42,024 nucleotides of DNA from an uncultured Chitinophagales bacterium (GTDB taxonomy: Bacteria > Bacteroidota > Bacteroidia > Chitinophagales > UBA2359). Of this stretch, positions 8,630-17,324 are shown in pieces. The stretch is from the NCBI GenBank assembly GCA_937927195.1, contig CALBCY010000039.1, forward strand, positions 1 to 42,024, given 5' to 3'. Below the pieces are notes generated by a model. That model was not told the origin of the DNA. It saw only the letters and a list, made by a program, of their open reading frames with translations, and did no database searches. Each line of letters starts with the position of its first letter. Within the stretch, counting starts at the first letter, position 1. Made by a program: the position numbers and the translations under genes.

Positions 8630-10936
8630 ATGAATAGAATCGTTTACATTTTATTAGGTTCCTTGTTTTTTAGCACAATTCTATGTGCTCAGGTTCGTCC
8701 GCTTGGAAGTTGGAAGGTTCATCTTCCTTACAAGCAAGGAAGTTCAATTTGTGCAATCAATGAAACGGTTTATTGCGGAACACCTTATTCTTGCATAATG
8801 ACCTTTAACACTGATGATGGCGACCTAAGGACTTTTTCCAATCTTGATGGTTTTGCTGAAACAGAAGTCGCTGTTATTAGACATGCTGTAGAATACGATG
8901 CTTTGTTTGTTGCTTATGAAAATGCAAACATCAATATTCTTAAAGGGGAAGATTTGGTTGAAATGCCTGAAATTAAAAATAAGACCATCATTGGTGAAAA
9001 GCGAGTAAATGATGTCTATTTCATCAATGAACTGGCCTACCTTTCATGCAGCTTCGGAATAGTGGTCATTGACATGGAAGCAGAGGAAGTAAAAGATACT
9101 TATTTCATAGGTCCAGAAGGATCGGCAATTAATGTAAACAATTTGGTGGCTGACGACCAGTATTTTTATGCAGCCACAGAATTGGGTTTGTACAAAGCGG
9201 ATCTAAACGATCCCATTCTGATTAATTTCAATAATTGGGAACTACAAGATGAGTCAAATGGCTTAGTCGAAGGAATAGTAAATTATGTTTCAATATTTAA
9301 CAACGCTGCGCTTTGTTCTGTTTCAGGATCCTTGTATGAACATGACGGTAATAATTGGAATTTAAGATATTCTGCTGATGAAGATTTTGGAATTGTTCAT
9401 ATGAACAATCGAGGAAACGAATTGATTCTGACAGAAAATCGAACAGGCGAAAGTTCTGGTTCAAGAATTGTTTTGCTCGAAGAATTTGCACTAAAGAATA
9501 TTTTTGAAAGCAATCGAATTCCGCGTTGTCAGGAAACAGCCGTCAGTTCCAATGGAAGCATTTGGGTGTCGGATAACTACCATGGAATGGTGGAAATAAA
9601 AGGTGAAAACATTGGTTATCCCGTTCAAGCTTCTGGCCCTAGAACCAAAGAAGCTTTTTCCATCAGCTTGAATGGTGAACAGGAATTTTGGATAAGCCCA
9701 TTAAGAATTTCAAGAGCTTGGACACCGAAGGCAGACAATACAGGTGTTTATCATTTTGACGGAAATAGCTGGGAACAATTCAGTTTTTTGAATGACAATG
9801 GTCAAGTAGTAAAAGACATTTTTGAAGTTGAAATTTCACCCAACGAATCCACCGTTTATATTGCTTCATTCAGTGGAGGCGTAATCGAAAAAACAGAAGA
9901 TGCTTACATCGTTTATGACAACGGCAATAGTCTAATTAGTAATACTGTTGGTGATCCCAATTCCTACAGAATTGCTGGGATTTCATTGGATGAAGATCAA
10001 AATTTATGGATGTGTAATTATGGTGCATTGAACCCAATAGTTGTAAAGACAGTTGATGGGCAATGGAATACTTTCAGTCCACCATTGACCAAAGATCGCC
10101 TTGGTCGCATCGAAATAGATCGATTTGGCTTCAAATGGTTTGTGGCTAGAAACGAAGGCATTCTAGTTATGGATTCAGGGGAAGACCCTCTTAGCCCAAT
10201 AGATGATCAATACCGTGTTTTTAAAAACATTGACTTTAATTTCGGAATTCCCAGCAATGAGGTAAATTGTTTGGCGGCTGATTTGGAGGACGAAATTTGG
10301 GTAGGAACGGAAGATGGAGTTGCCGTTTTTTTCTGCACAAGCGATCCGTTTAATACAGATTGTGATTTTTCCAAACCCGTCATTTTTGATGAAAATGGTG
10401 AAAATCCCGTCTACCTTTTGGAAGGTTCGGTTATCAACAGCATTACAGTTGATCCTGCTGATAGAAAATGGTTGGGAACCAACAATGGAGTCTTATTATT
10501 ATCGCCAGATGGGAAAGAAACCATATTGAATTTTACGGAAGAAAACAGTCCTTTGCTTTCGAATTTGGTCAAAGATGTACAAGTGAACAGCCAAACAGGA
10601 GAAGTTTTTATGGCAACTGAAAGAGGAGTAATTTCTTATCAAGGCGATGCATTGGAAGCTGAATTTTTCCACGAAGATGTTTTGGTTTATCCCAATCCTG
10701 TTCGTCCTGATTTTACAGGAAATATTGCCATTCGCGGCCTTGCCAATGGCGCTTTTGTGAAAATTACCGACGCTACAGGTCGCCTTGTCCATGAAACTGA
10801 ATCACTTGGTGGCCAAGCCGTTTGGGATGGATTCAATTACAATGGTGAACGCGCCAACACAGGTGTCTATATTGTCCTCAGCTCCAATGAGGACGGAACG
10901 GAAACTTATCATACTAAATTTTTAATCGTGAATTAG
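8630..10936 (+). CDS. porZ: PorZ-like T9SS beta-propeller protein with type A sorting domain
   Basis: A 768-residue exported protein. It has an N-terminal signal peptide (MNRIVYILLGSLFFSTILCAQ, cleavage probably before QVRPLGSW), then two beta-propeller regions with two-component-regulator-like repeats such as LWMCNYGALNP, KWFVARNEGILVMD and IWVGTEDGVAVF. It ends in a T9SS type A sorting domain of about 80 residues (VLVYPNPVRPDF, then TDATGRLV, NTGVYIV and a final KFLIVN). The opening GSWKVHLPY and the overall layout fit PorZ, a surface component of the T9SS attachment complex that is itself exported by the T9SS and binds A-LPS in Porphyromonas gingivalis (family knowledge). The ATG at 8630 is preferred over a TTG four codons upstream because it opens directly into the signal peptide. 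Confidence 0.85.
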   Translation: MNRIVYILLGSLFFSTILCAQVRPLGSWKVHLPYKQGSSICAINETVYCGTPYSCIMTFNTDDGDLRTFSNLDGFAETEVAVIRHAVEYDALFVAYENANINILKGEDLVEMPEIKNKTIIGEKRVNDVYFINELAYLSCSFGIVVIDMEAEEVKDTYFIGPEGSAINVNNLVADDQYFYAATELGLYKADLNDPILINFNNWELQDESNGLVEGIVNYVSIFNNAALCSVSGSLYEHDGNNWNLRYSADEDFGIVHMNNRGNELILTENRTGESSGSRIVLLEEFALKNIFESNRIPRCQETAVSSNGSIWVSDNYHGMVEIKGENIGYPVQASGPRTKEAFSISLNGEQEFWISPLRISRAWTPKADNTGVYHFDGNSWEQFSFLNDNGQVVKDIFEVEISPNESTVYIASFSGGVIEKTEDAYIVYDNGNSLISNTVGDPNSYRIAGISLDEDQNLWMCNYGALNPIVVKTVDGQWNTFSPPLTKDRLGRIEIDRFGFKWFVARNEGILVMDSGEDPLSPIDDQYRVFKNIDFNFGIPSNEVNCLAADLEDEIWVGTEDGVAVFFCTSDPFNTDCDFSKPVIFDENGENPVYLLEGSVINSITVDPADRKWLGTNNGVLLLSPDGKETILNFTEENSPLLSNLVKDVQVNSQTGEVFMATERGVISYQGDALEAEFFHEDVLVYPNPVRPDFTGNIAIRGLANGAFVKITDATGRLVHETESLGGQAVWDGFNYNGERANTGVYIVLSSNEDGTETYHTKFLIVN

Positions 10937-11045
10937 AGCAGAGCTTATTGGTCTTTAGTAGTTGGCTATTGGCGTTTTTGCATTTGAAATTATCATTATC
11001 TTACAATAATAACTATTTTGCTGTTCAATTGCCAACAGACAAAAT

Positions 11046-11137
11046 TAGTCGAAGACTATTTTTGTGTTCCAACAACATTGCCGAAGGCAAGTGTACTAAA
11101 AGCCCGAAGGGCGCACTAACAGCGAAGCGTACCAAAA
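11046..11137. repeat. GNA-triloop mini-hairpin array 1
   Basis: Four inverted repeats in about 90 bases all have the loop GAA: TAGTC-GAA-GACTA (11046-11058), TTGCC-GAA-GGCAA (11078-11090), GCCC-GAA-GGGC (11102-11112) and GC-GAA-GC (11122-11128). The last three are followed by spacers GTACTAAAA (11093-11101), GCACTAACA (11113-11121) and GTACCAAAA (11129-11137). Stem sequences differ while loop and spacer are kept. The array lies between porZ and the next gene and ends three bases before that gene's ATG. The same design recurs at 14909-15023. Confidence 0.8.
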
Positions 11138-11139
11138 AC

Positions 11140-12795
11140 ATGATCCTTTTCAGAAAACTTGAAAAACTAAACAGTCCTGAACCCGTTGGCAAATGGGCTT
11201 CATTTTTTCTTTTTTTTATACTCGGATTTATATTTTACCATCCAACAATAGATGCTAAGTTTACCTCTGATTTCTATTCATGGATTGGAACTTATGATGA
11301 AATGGGCAAATCTGGATTGATCAAAGGATTTGGTGATCCCGGCTTCCATCCAGTCTATCATACCAGCACTTATTTGTTGTATCGATTGTTCGACCTCAAC
11401 AGCTATCTTTGGCATTTCGTATTTGTCTTTTTACATTGTCTCAATGCTTGGTTGATTTACAGAGTTTTCAATTCTTTTTTTCGATTGATAAAATTGGATA
11501 AGCTAGCATCGGTTCCATTTTGGGCAGCATTGTTTTATCTGCTTTCTCCCTACCAAACGGAAGCGGTGGTTTGGGGCGCGACGATTCATTATTTACTTTG
11601 TCTTTGCTTCATGCTTTTAAGTTTTTATTCCTTGGTAAATTGGTTCGCTGCCAAAAATCAGACATTTGTTTTCGCAGGACTTTCAGTTTTGTTTTTTGCA
11701 CTGGCTTTGTGTTCTCTTGAAATGGCACTCGTCTTTCCATTTGCCTTAATCGTTTTTATCATTTTGGTTTTTAGTAAAAGTTTTCCTTGGGATAAAATTT
11801 CAAGATCACTCGTCTCTATAAGCCTGCCCCAATTGATTGTTATTTTTCTGTATTTTTTAAACAATAAAATGCTCTATGGAAAATGGGTAGGGCATTATGG
11901 AGCTTCTACACATTTAAATTTTGACATCAATGTTTTGGCGGAGACATTCGGTAAGTATTTATTGAAGTTTTTGTTTTTCCCGAGATATATTCTGGATGCG
12001 AATGAAATAGGGTTCTTAAAAATATTTTACCATAAATATTTCTTTTTGGTTTTGATGATTATTGGATTGGGGCTAACAATCTCAGCTTTTGTTTTTGCTT
12101 TGAAAAAGAAAAATATCACCTTTAATTTCATTGTTGCCTCTTTAATTACTTATGTGTTTTTGCTCTTTCCTGTAATCAATCTAACGACAGCATTTTCTTA
12201 TGGAATCCATTCAGATCGATATGGATATTTTGCCTCTGTATTCTTTTATTTGATATTGGTTTCGGTTGTTACTATTGTTTTTCGTAAAATGAAATTCTTT
12301 CCTTTGATTGCTATTTTGTTATTCATGGCAAGCTTACTTTTTAAAACCAATCTGGACTGGAAAGAAACAGGAAAGCTAAGCTGGTCTTTGATTGAAACCT
12401 ACGACTGGATGGATGTGGAAAATGTATACGTATTGAATCTCCCGGATAATTACAAAGGTGCCTACCTCTACAGAAATGGTTTTCGAGAGGCTTTGGAAAA
12501 GAAATATGATAAACCAATAGCTGGTAAAATTTACAAAGCAAATTGGTACAATATGGTAAGTCCTAATCAGTGCCCAAAGGTCGAAAGGGTAGGGAACAAT
12601 AAAATTACATCTACGTTTATTGAATCAGGCAGTTGGTGGTGGTATTATGGTGCAGGAGCCTCTTCCTATGATAAAGAAAAGTACAAAGCCCAGTTCAATG
12701 GGGCTTCGTTTGAATTAATCCTTAAGGATTATGATTCGTCAAATTCTGTAGTTATTTATGCCTGCGATGGAAAATGGCTTGAGCTTGAAATGTAG
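11140..12795 (+). CDS. Polytopic membrane protein, GT-C glycosyltransferase-like
   Basis: A 551-residue integral membrane protein with about ten or more hydrophobic helices (from SFFLFFILGFIFYHP near residue 23 to about 410), followed by a soluble C-terminal region of about 130 residues. The segment SPYQTEAVVWGATIHYLL resembles the HPxxTEAVAW stretch of TMTC/PMT-like GT-C membrane proteins, and the first loop (TSDFYSWIGTYDEMG) is acidic as in that superfamily. A lipid-linked sugar transferase is therefore plausible, but no catalytic residue can be proven. The reading frame is open 64 codons further upstream (to 10948), but that extension translates the hairpin array and reads as low-complexity, non-conserved-looking sequence. 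ATG at 11140, directly before MILFRKLEKLN, is the better start. Confidence 0.65.
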   Translation: MILFRKLEKLNSPEPVGKWASFFLFFILGFIFYHPTIDAKFTSDFYSWIGTYDEMGKSGLIKGFGDPGFHPVYHTSTYLLYRLFDLNSYLWHFVFVFLHCLNAWLIYRVFNSFFRLIKLDKLASVPFWAALFYLLSPYQTEAVVWGATIHYLLCLCFMLLSFYSLVNWFAAKNQTFVFAGLSVLFFALALCSLEMALVFPFALIVFIILVFSKSFPWDKISRSLVSISLPQLIVIFLYFLNNKMLYGKWVGHYGASTHLNFDINVLAETFGKYLLKFLFFPRYILDANEIGFLKIFYHKYFFLVLMIIGLGLTISAFVFALKKKNITFNFIVASLITYVFLLFPVINLTTAFSYGIHSDRYGYFASVFFYLILVSVVTIVFRKMKFFPLIAILLFMASLLFKTNLDWKETGKLSWSLIETYDWMDVENVYVLNLPDNYKGAYLYRNGFREALEKKYDKPIAGKIYKANWYNMVSPNQCPKVERVGNNKITSTFIESGSWWWYYGAGASSYDKEKYKAQFNGASFELILKDYDSSNSVVIYACDGKWLELEM

Positions 12796-13097
12796 GTGTT
12801 TAGCAAAAAACCTTGATTTGCTTATATTTGCGCCTAAATACTGGATTTTAGATACTAGACAATTTGAATTCTAATAATCAACTGCTTTCTTTTGGTGTTG
12901 TCATCAAAAGCTGCGTTAATTGCTTTGAAGTTGTATAACGGCAAGTTTTTTAGAGTAGTCAATATTGATGCTAGAATTTTTTATTCGTAAATGGTTTATT
13001 TGCGATGTAGTTATTACCTAAAATCTGGCCAAGACTAGCGAAAGCGATGAACTTCTGTGATCGGTACTAAAAATTTGTAAATAAAAAATTAAAAAAA
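12796..13097. other. 302-bp intergenic region
   Basis: No coding potential or RNA gene recognised. It contains a TAnnTTTG match (12823-12830) and otherwise AT-rich DNA. The segment 12838-12860 contains GATTTTAGAT, the reverse complement of the ATCTAAAATC motif found before the VOC gene near 8045. Confidence 0.5.
12823..12830 (+). promoter_or_regulatory. Candidate -7 promoter element
   Basis: TATATTTG followed by CGCC matches the Bacteroidota TAnnTTTG consensus exactly. It lies 268 bases upstream of the next start codon (13098), so it would give a long leader or serve an unseen transcript. No good -33 element is visible. Confidence 0.3.
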
Positions 13098-13541
13098 ATG
13101 CTTAGAAAGATATTAAAAATAGCAGTTCTTCTTGTTTTAGGTTGGATTCTTTATGTTCAATTTTGGGGAACAACAGAGCAAAAGACTGCTCGAAAAACCC
13201 TTTTTGAAAATGTAAAAAAGACGGGTAAGTCTTTGGGTGAAATTGCAAAAACTGAAAGAGAAAAACTGCGCGGAAAATCCTTTAAGGAAGCCTTGGGTAA
13301 AGTTGGAGAATCAATCGACAAATTGAAAGACGATACCAAGAATTTGGGATCAAACGTAAAAGACAAAGTTGGTAAAATAGAGAAGACCAAGAATGATATT
13401 GACAATCTATTGGAAAAACTGAAGTTGAAAAAAACAGATGAGGTTTCAACTGAGGAAGAGGAAGCTGTGCAGAAAAAGGTCAAAAGTTTGAATGAAATGA
13501 TTGAAGAAGTGGCGAAGGAATTAGAATCTGCGGAAGGATAA
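13098..13541 (+). CDS. Small membrane-anchored coiled-coil protein, unknown function
   Basis: I do not recognise a named family. The 147-residue product has one N-terminal hydrophobic helix (about residues 4-25, ILKIAVLLVLGWILYVQFWG) without an obvious cleavage site. The rest is a long, highly charged Lys/Glu-rich region that should be helical, with heptad-like spacing of hydrophobic residues (IDKLKDDTKNLGSNVKDKVGKIEK and NLLEKLKLKK) and an acidic patch (STEEEEAVQ). This resembles YtxH-like or apolipoprotein-like stress proteins in composition only. A membrane-tethered spacer or scaffold is conceivable. It is transcribed alone or with the SGNH hydrolase gene 129 bp downstream, although a separate -7 element lies between them. 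Confidence 0.65.
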   Translation: MLRKILKIAVLLVLGWILYVQFWGTTEQKTARKTLFENVKKTGKSLGEIAKTEREKLRGKSFKEALGKVGESIDKLKDDTKNLGSNVKDKVGKIEKTKNDIDNLLEKLKLKKTDEVSTEEEEAVQKKVKSLNEMIEEVAKELESAEG

Positions 13542-13557
13542 TAAAAAGTTAAACGTA

Positions 13558-13565
13558 TACTTTTG
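13558..13565 (+). promoter_or_regulatory. Candidate -7 promoter element for the SGNH hydrolase gene
   Basis: TACTTTTG matches TAnnTTTG and lies 105 bases upstream of the ATG at 13671. The match is short and AT-rich DNA makes chance hits common. Confidence 0.3.
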
Positions 13566-13670
13566 TGAATTAGTGAAATAATTATTTGTTAAATTGTTGT
13601 AAGCATTGTTTTAGACCATAAATCCAAAGGAATGCTTGCGACAATTATAATAAACTAATATCTACCTCAC

Positions 13671-14819
13671 ATGAGATATATACTCACTGCGCTTTCATTG
13701 TTGTTGATCACTTGTATTTGTAGCCAAAAAGTTATTGGTCAAAATTCAACTGGTTTAGGAAAGCTAGAAGATGGTTTTTATGTGGTTTTGAAAACTGCCA
13801 ATGATGAATCCAGTTTACAAGATATTTCAGAAGGACAAAGAATAATTACCTACAATAAAGAATTTTTAGATCCTGACGACGATCAGTTTTTAGTCATTGA
13901 TGCAACTGATTTTGTTCCTTTGAGCCTAAAAGAAAAGCCCACTTCAGAACAGCAAGCGGATAAATCTCAGAATTTCTACCTCGCTTTGAATGACATTGCG
14001 AAAAGTAAATTGGAGCAGTTTACAACTGTCAATTTGTACAAAATTACAGCCATCGTTGTCGATGGTGAAGCCTACACAAAACACAAAATAAAATCAGTAA
14101 TCGACGGTGGTTATCTTCAAATTACCCAATGCACTGAAAATACATGCAGACTGTTATATGATCAGTTTGAGGACAATGTGGTTGGTTTGCCTTCTCACAA
14201 AGATTGGGCAAATTTACAGCGATTTGCCAGTAAAAATAAAACACTTGAAATTGTGAAAGAAAAAGGAAATAGAGTTGTCTTTATGGGAAATTCGATAACG
14301 GAAGAATGGCCACAAAAGAGTCCCGGTTTTATTGACAATCCTTCATATATTAATAGAGGAATAAGTGGACAAACCACAGCTCAAATGTTGGTTCGATTCA
14401 GACCAGATGTCATAGATTTAAAACCCGACTTGGTAGTTCTCCTCGCAGGGATCAACGATATCGCAGGAAATACGGGGCCAATGTCTTTGGAAACGATTGC
14501 AAACAATATAAAATCAATGGCTGAATTGGCAAAAGTCAATGGAATAAAAGTCATCCTTTGTTCCATTCTCCCAGCTTACGATTTTCCATGGAACCCAGGT
14601 CTCAATCCCTCAAAAAAAGTCATCCAACTAAACAAAATGATTCAAGATTTTGCAAAACAAAATGACATGGTCTATCTCGATTATCATTCCGAAATGGTAG
14701 ACGAAAGATTGGGAATGAAAAAAGAACTTTCCCGAGACGAAGTTCATCCCAACGTAAAAGGTTATAAGATTATGGAACCATTGTTAGAAGAAGCTATCAA
14801 AAAAGCTTTGGGAAATTAA
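13671..14819 (+). CDS. Exported SGNH/GDSL-family hydrolase
   Basis: A 382-residue protein with an N-terminal signal sequence (about residues 1-23, ending near KVIGQ). An N-terminal domain of about 170 residues that I do not recognise (rich in beta-like segments such as GFYVVLKTA and VNLYKITAIVVDGE) precedes a complete SGNH hydrolase domain. All four blocks are visible: nucleophile Ser208 in GNSIT, the Gly of RGISGQT, Asn262 in GINDI, and the catalytic pair Asp356/His359 in DEVHP. Enzymes of this fold cleave esters, for example acetyl groups on sugars or acyl chains of lipids; the substrate is unknown here. The domain is closest in style to the GDSL/acylhydrolase group that acts on acetylated carbohydrates. 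It is convergent with the nuclease-like gene at 15030. Confidence 0.88.
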   Translation: MRYILTALSLLLITCICSQKVIGQNSTGLGKLEDGFYVVLKTANDESSLQDISEGQRIITYNKEFLDPDDDQFLVIDATDFVPLSLKEKPTSEQQADKSQNFYLALNDIAKSKLEQFTTVNLYKITAIVVDGEAYTKHKIKSVIDGGYLQITQCTENTCRLLYDQFEDNVVGLPSHKDWANLQRFASKNKTLEIVKEKGNRVVFMGNSITEEWPQKSPGFIDNPSYINRGISGQTTAQMLVRFRPDVIDLKPDLVVLLAGINDIAGNTGPMSLETIANNIKSMAELAKVNGIKVILCSILPAYDFPWNPGLNPSKKVIQLNKMIQDFAKQNDMVYLDYHSEMVDERLGMKKELSRDEVHPNVKGYKIMEPLLEEAIKKALGN

Positions 14820-14908
14820 TGAGTAAATGGAGAAATGTGGACTTCTTCAAATTACCAACAGCTAAAAGCCAAAGGTCAATAGCCTAAAAAGAAAAATCCA
14901 ACAGGCCA

Positions 14909-15023
14909 AATTGGTTGAAGACCAATTGCAGCAGTACCAACAAGAATGCCGAAGGCGACTGTACCAACAGCGCAGGCGAAGCCTAGCGTACCAACAGCGA
15001 AGCGTACTAAAAGGCCGCAGGCC
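14909..15023. repeat. GNA-triloop mini-hairpin array 2
   Basis: Five inverted repeats with GNA loops: AATTGGTT-GAA-GACCAATT (14908-14927 region, one T-G wobble), GCC-GAA-GGC (14948-14956), AGGC-GAA-GCCT (14974-14984), GC-GAA-GC (14997-15003) and GGCC-GCA-GGCC (15013-15023). Spacers are GTACCAACA (14934-14942, 14961-14969, 14988-14996) and GTACTAAAA (15004-15012). The array fills the gap between two convergent genes and ends seven bases before the stop codon of the nuclease-like gene. It shares loop, spacer and modular design, but not stem sequences, with the array at 11046. Confidence 0.82.
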
Positions 15024-15029
15024 GTAACT

Positions 15030-16022
15030 TTACTTACTATGATCTCGTCCCTTAATCTTACCGCCGTTCGATTTGTTATCCAGTTCTTTTTGCTCTTCTA
15101 TTTCTTCATCTGTCAAAGCCAGTTCTCCCAATCTATTCAGATCAGGCTTGCCTGCATTTACCCAAGCCGTGTACCAAAAACTTCCTATGTTTAAAATAGC
15201 ATCACGCATTCGGTCTTCTATCATTCCATCTAGGCTTTTTTCATAAGCCTCTGAAAATTCATAAGAGTAGTTTTTTAGCAAAATATCACCTCTCTCATCA
15301 AAGGCATATTTTTTATCATCAGGAAATTCTTTGGTCAATCTTATTTCTTGTGCAAAAACTTCTGGAACATGAGAAGCACTTTCCAAAACAATCTCCCATA
15401 TTTTATCTCGTATATTTTCAACATAAATTGCTTTACCAACAAAGAAGTCGTAGTTGTCTGTTGCAAATAATTCAGGACAACGCGATTCCCAAAAACCATG
15501 GATCCCTTTCTGGCCAGTCAATTGTCCATTGTAATTTACAGTGGTGTGCAAAGGAACATGACCATCGCCAATATAATGACCAATATCAGAACTATGTCTA
15601 AGAATTCTTTTCAAATTTTGCTCTTCAAAAGCACGCGTTAATTTTCCCATCATCCATTCCAGATTATAGGGTAAAATGCCATATTCCATCAAAGTATCTT
15701 CACTGAATTTTTCAACAGCTTCTGACCAAACACGAGGAACATTGTCAAACGGATATTCTCCATAAACATCAACATCAATATAATGTTTCTTATCCTCGCC
15801 TTCAACAGCATATCGCCTTTTGTCAGGATCAACTGCATGTTCTGTAATGTGTTCCAAATGAGACTTGTAAAAGCCAATCATTTCTGGAGGAAGGGTGAAT
15901 ACAGAAAGCCTATTGATTCTTTTATGAGCCCAAAATCCCCAAGATTGAGCCTCATTGATTTGAGACAGACTAAAGAACATAATAATGAGTCCGCAAATAC
16001 CTATTTTAGAAAATAATTTCAT
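15030..16022 (-). CDS. Exported S1/P1 nuclease or zinc-phospholipase-C-fold enzyme
   Basis: A 330-residue protein with a signal peptide (MKLFSKIGICGLIIMFFSLSQINEAQS) whose predicted cleavage leaves Trp28 as the mature N-terminus (WGFWAHKRIN). In the phospholipase C/P1 nuclease superfamily the N-terminal Trp and a following His coordinate the trinuclear zinc centre. Further likely ligands are visible in order: His/Asp in KKHYIDVDVYG, His in LRHSSDIGHYIGDGHVPLHT (the HxxxD-type pair) and His in GIHGFWE. This supports a secreted, zinc-dependent enzyme of this fold; nuclease and phospholipase activities cannot be separated from sequence alone. The C-terminal tail is Lys/Gly-rich. The gene ends right next to the hairpin array and is convergent with the SGNH hydrolase gene. 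Confidence 0.82.
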   Translation of the reverse strand: MKLFSKIGICGLIIMFFSLSQINEAQSWGFWAHKRINRLSVFTLPPEMIGFYKSHLEHITEHAVDPDKRRYAVEGEDKKHYIDVDVYGEYPFDNVPRVWSEAVEKFSEDTLMEYGILPYNLEWMMGKLTRAFEEQNLKRILRHSSDIGHYIGDGHVPLHTTVNYNGQLTGQKGIHGFWESRCPELFATDNYDFFVGKAIYVENIRDKIWEIVLESASHVPEVFAQEIRLTKEFPDDKKYAFDERGDILLKNYSYEFSEAYEKSLDGMIEDRMRDAILNIGSFWYTAWVNAGKPDLNRLGELALTDEEIEEQKELDNKSNGGKIKGRDHSK

Positions 16023-16256
16023 ATTAAATTGATCCAGTTATTGAGCAAAGGTTTATCGCTCATTTATCAATAATAAAACAAAAATCAGTCCATCAGAACA
16101 ATTTTAATGTTTTACAGCAAAGCAAATTAGGGCTTATTCCCTTTTTATGACAATTATTCTATCAAAATTTGTGTTAATAAGCTCACAAATCTTGCATTTT
16201 ATAAGAAACTAACGTTTAAATTTTGCTTTCCCTTTATATTTTGAAAGTTTAGCCTG

Positions 16257-16264
16257 TATCTTTG
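16257..16264 (+). promoter_or_regulatory. Candidate -7 promoter element for pdhB
   Basis: TATCTTTG followed by CGGCG is a textbook TAnnTTTG element 24 bases before the ATG, implying a very short leader. A TTTTG lies at 16239-16243, closer than the usual -33 spacing. Confidence 0.5.
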
Positions 16265-16288
16265 CGGCGAATCTAAAAAAACAGAAAA

Positions 16289-17272
16289 ATGAGAGAAATC
16301 CGTTTCAGGGAAGCCCTTAGAGAGGCTATGAACGAAGAAATGAGAAGAGATGAGCGAGTATTCTTGATGGGCGAAGAAGTTGCAGAGTACAATGGCGCCT
16401 ATAAAGTTTCTCAAGGAATGTTGGCTGAGTTTGGTGAAAAAAGAATCATAGATACACCAATCGCAGAGTTGGGTTTTGCGGGAATTGGGGTTGGAGCAGC
16501 CATGAATGGATTGCGACCAATTGTCGAATTCATGACTTGGAACTTTGCGCTTTTGGCATCGGATCAGATTATCAATTCTGCCGCTAAGATGTTGCAAATG
16601 TCAGGTGGACAATATGGCTGTCCGATCGTTTTTCGTGGAGCCAGCGGTTCCGCAGGTCAGTTAGCAGCAACACACTCTAATAATTACGAACATTTTTACG
16701 CTACAGTCCCTGGTCTGAAGGTGATTTCTGTCTCAAATCCTTACGATGCAAAAGGATTGCTCAAGTCTGCTATTCGAGACGATGATCCAGTTTTATTTAT
16801 GGAATCTGAGCAAATGTATTCTGATTTGGGAGAAGTTCCTGAAGAAGAATATATTATCCCTATTGGAAAGGCTAAAATTGTTCAAGAGGGTTCTGATGTG
16901 ACAATAGTATCTTTCAATAAAATGATGAAAGTTGCGGTTGCTTCAGCTGCTGAATTAGCCAAAGAAGGCATCAGCGCAGAGGTTATTGATCTTAGAACTA
17001 TTCGCCCAATGGACTACGATACAATCATCAATTCTGTTAAGAAAACCAATAGGATTATTGTAATTGAAGAGGCTCCTCCATTCTCCGCAATTTCAGCAGA
17101 AATTAGCCACATTGTTCAAAGAAGAGCATTTGATCATTTGGACGCTCCTGTTATCAGAATCAACGGACAAGATACTCCAATTGCTTATTCAGCTCCATTG
17201 GTGGAATTTTATTTGCCGAGTATCACAAGAGTCGTAAAGGCAGCTAAAGAAATAATGTACATGGGTGCTTAG
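16289..17272 (+). CDS. pdhB: Pyruvate dehydrogenase E1 component, beta subunit
   Basis: Beta subunit of the thiamine-diphosphate-dependent E1 enzyme that decarboxylates pyruvate and loads the acetyl group onto lipoyl-E2. The 327 residues cover the full family length. The N-terminal pyrimidine-binding domain shows MGEEVAEYNGAYKVSQG, DTPIAELGFAGIGVGAA, FMTWNFALLASDQIINSAAK and GPxxxG-like GASGSAGQLAATHS. The C-terminal transketolase-C domain shows VIDLRTIRPMDYDTI and IVIEEAPPF. No E1 alpha or E2 gene is adjacent in the window, so its partners must be encoded elsewhere. A branched-chain 2-oxoacid E1 beta is the main alternative; the MQMSGGQY and NYEHFYATVPGLKV segments favour the pyruvate enzyme. 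A terminator follows at 17325. Confidence 0.93.
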   Translation: MREIRFREALREAMNEEMRRDERVFLMGEEVAEYNGAYKVSQGMLAEFGEKRIIDTPIAELGFAGIGVGAAMNGLRPIVEFMTWNFALLASDQIINSAAKMLQMSGGQYGCPIVFRGASGSAGQLAATHSNNYEHFYATVPGLKVISVSNPYDAKGLLKSAIRDDDPVLFMESEQMYSDLGEVPEEEYIIPIGKAKIVQEGSDVTIVSFNKMMKVAVASAAELAKEGISAEVIDLRTIRPMDYDTIINSVKKTNRIIVIEEAPPFSAISAEISHIVQRRAFDHLDAPVIRINGQDTPIAYSAPLVEFYLPSITRVVKAAKEIMYMGA

Positions 17273-17324
17273 AAAAATAAACTTATAAGAAACAAATGAA
17301 TCATCAAGTTTGTTTGTTTTAATT

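Noticed and set aside
10948-11139. 64-codon N-terminal extension of the GT-C-like membrane protein
   Set aside because: The frame is open but translates the GNA hairpin array and flanking DNA; the Met at 11140 directly precedes the membrane domain and is the better start.
12796-13097. tRNA or small RNA gene in the 302-bp gap
   Set aside because: No cloverleaf or conserved tRNA boxes found by eye; only a promoter-like motif remains.
11046-15023. CRISPR interpretation of the spacer/hairpin arrays
   Set aside because: The constant part is only 9 bases, the intervening units are short self-complementary hairpins rather than 30-base spacers, and there are no cas genes.
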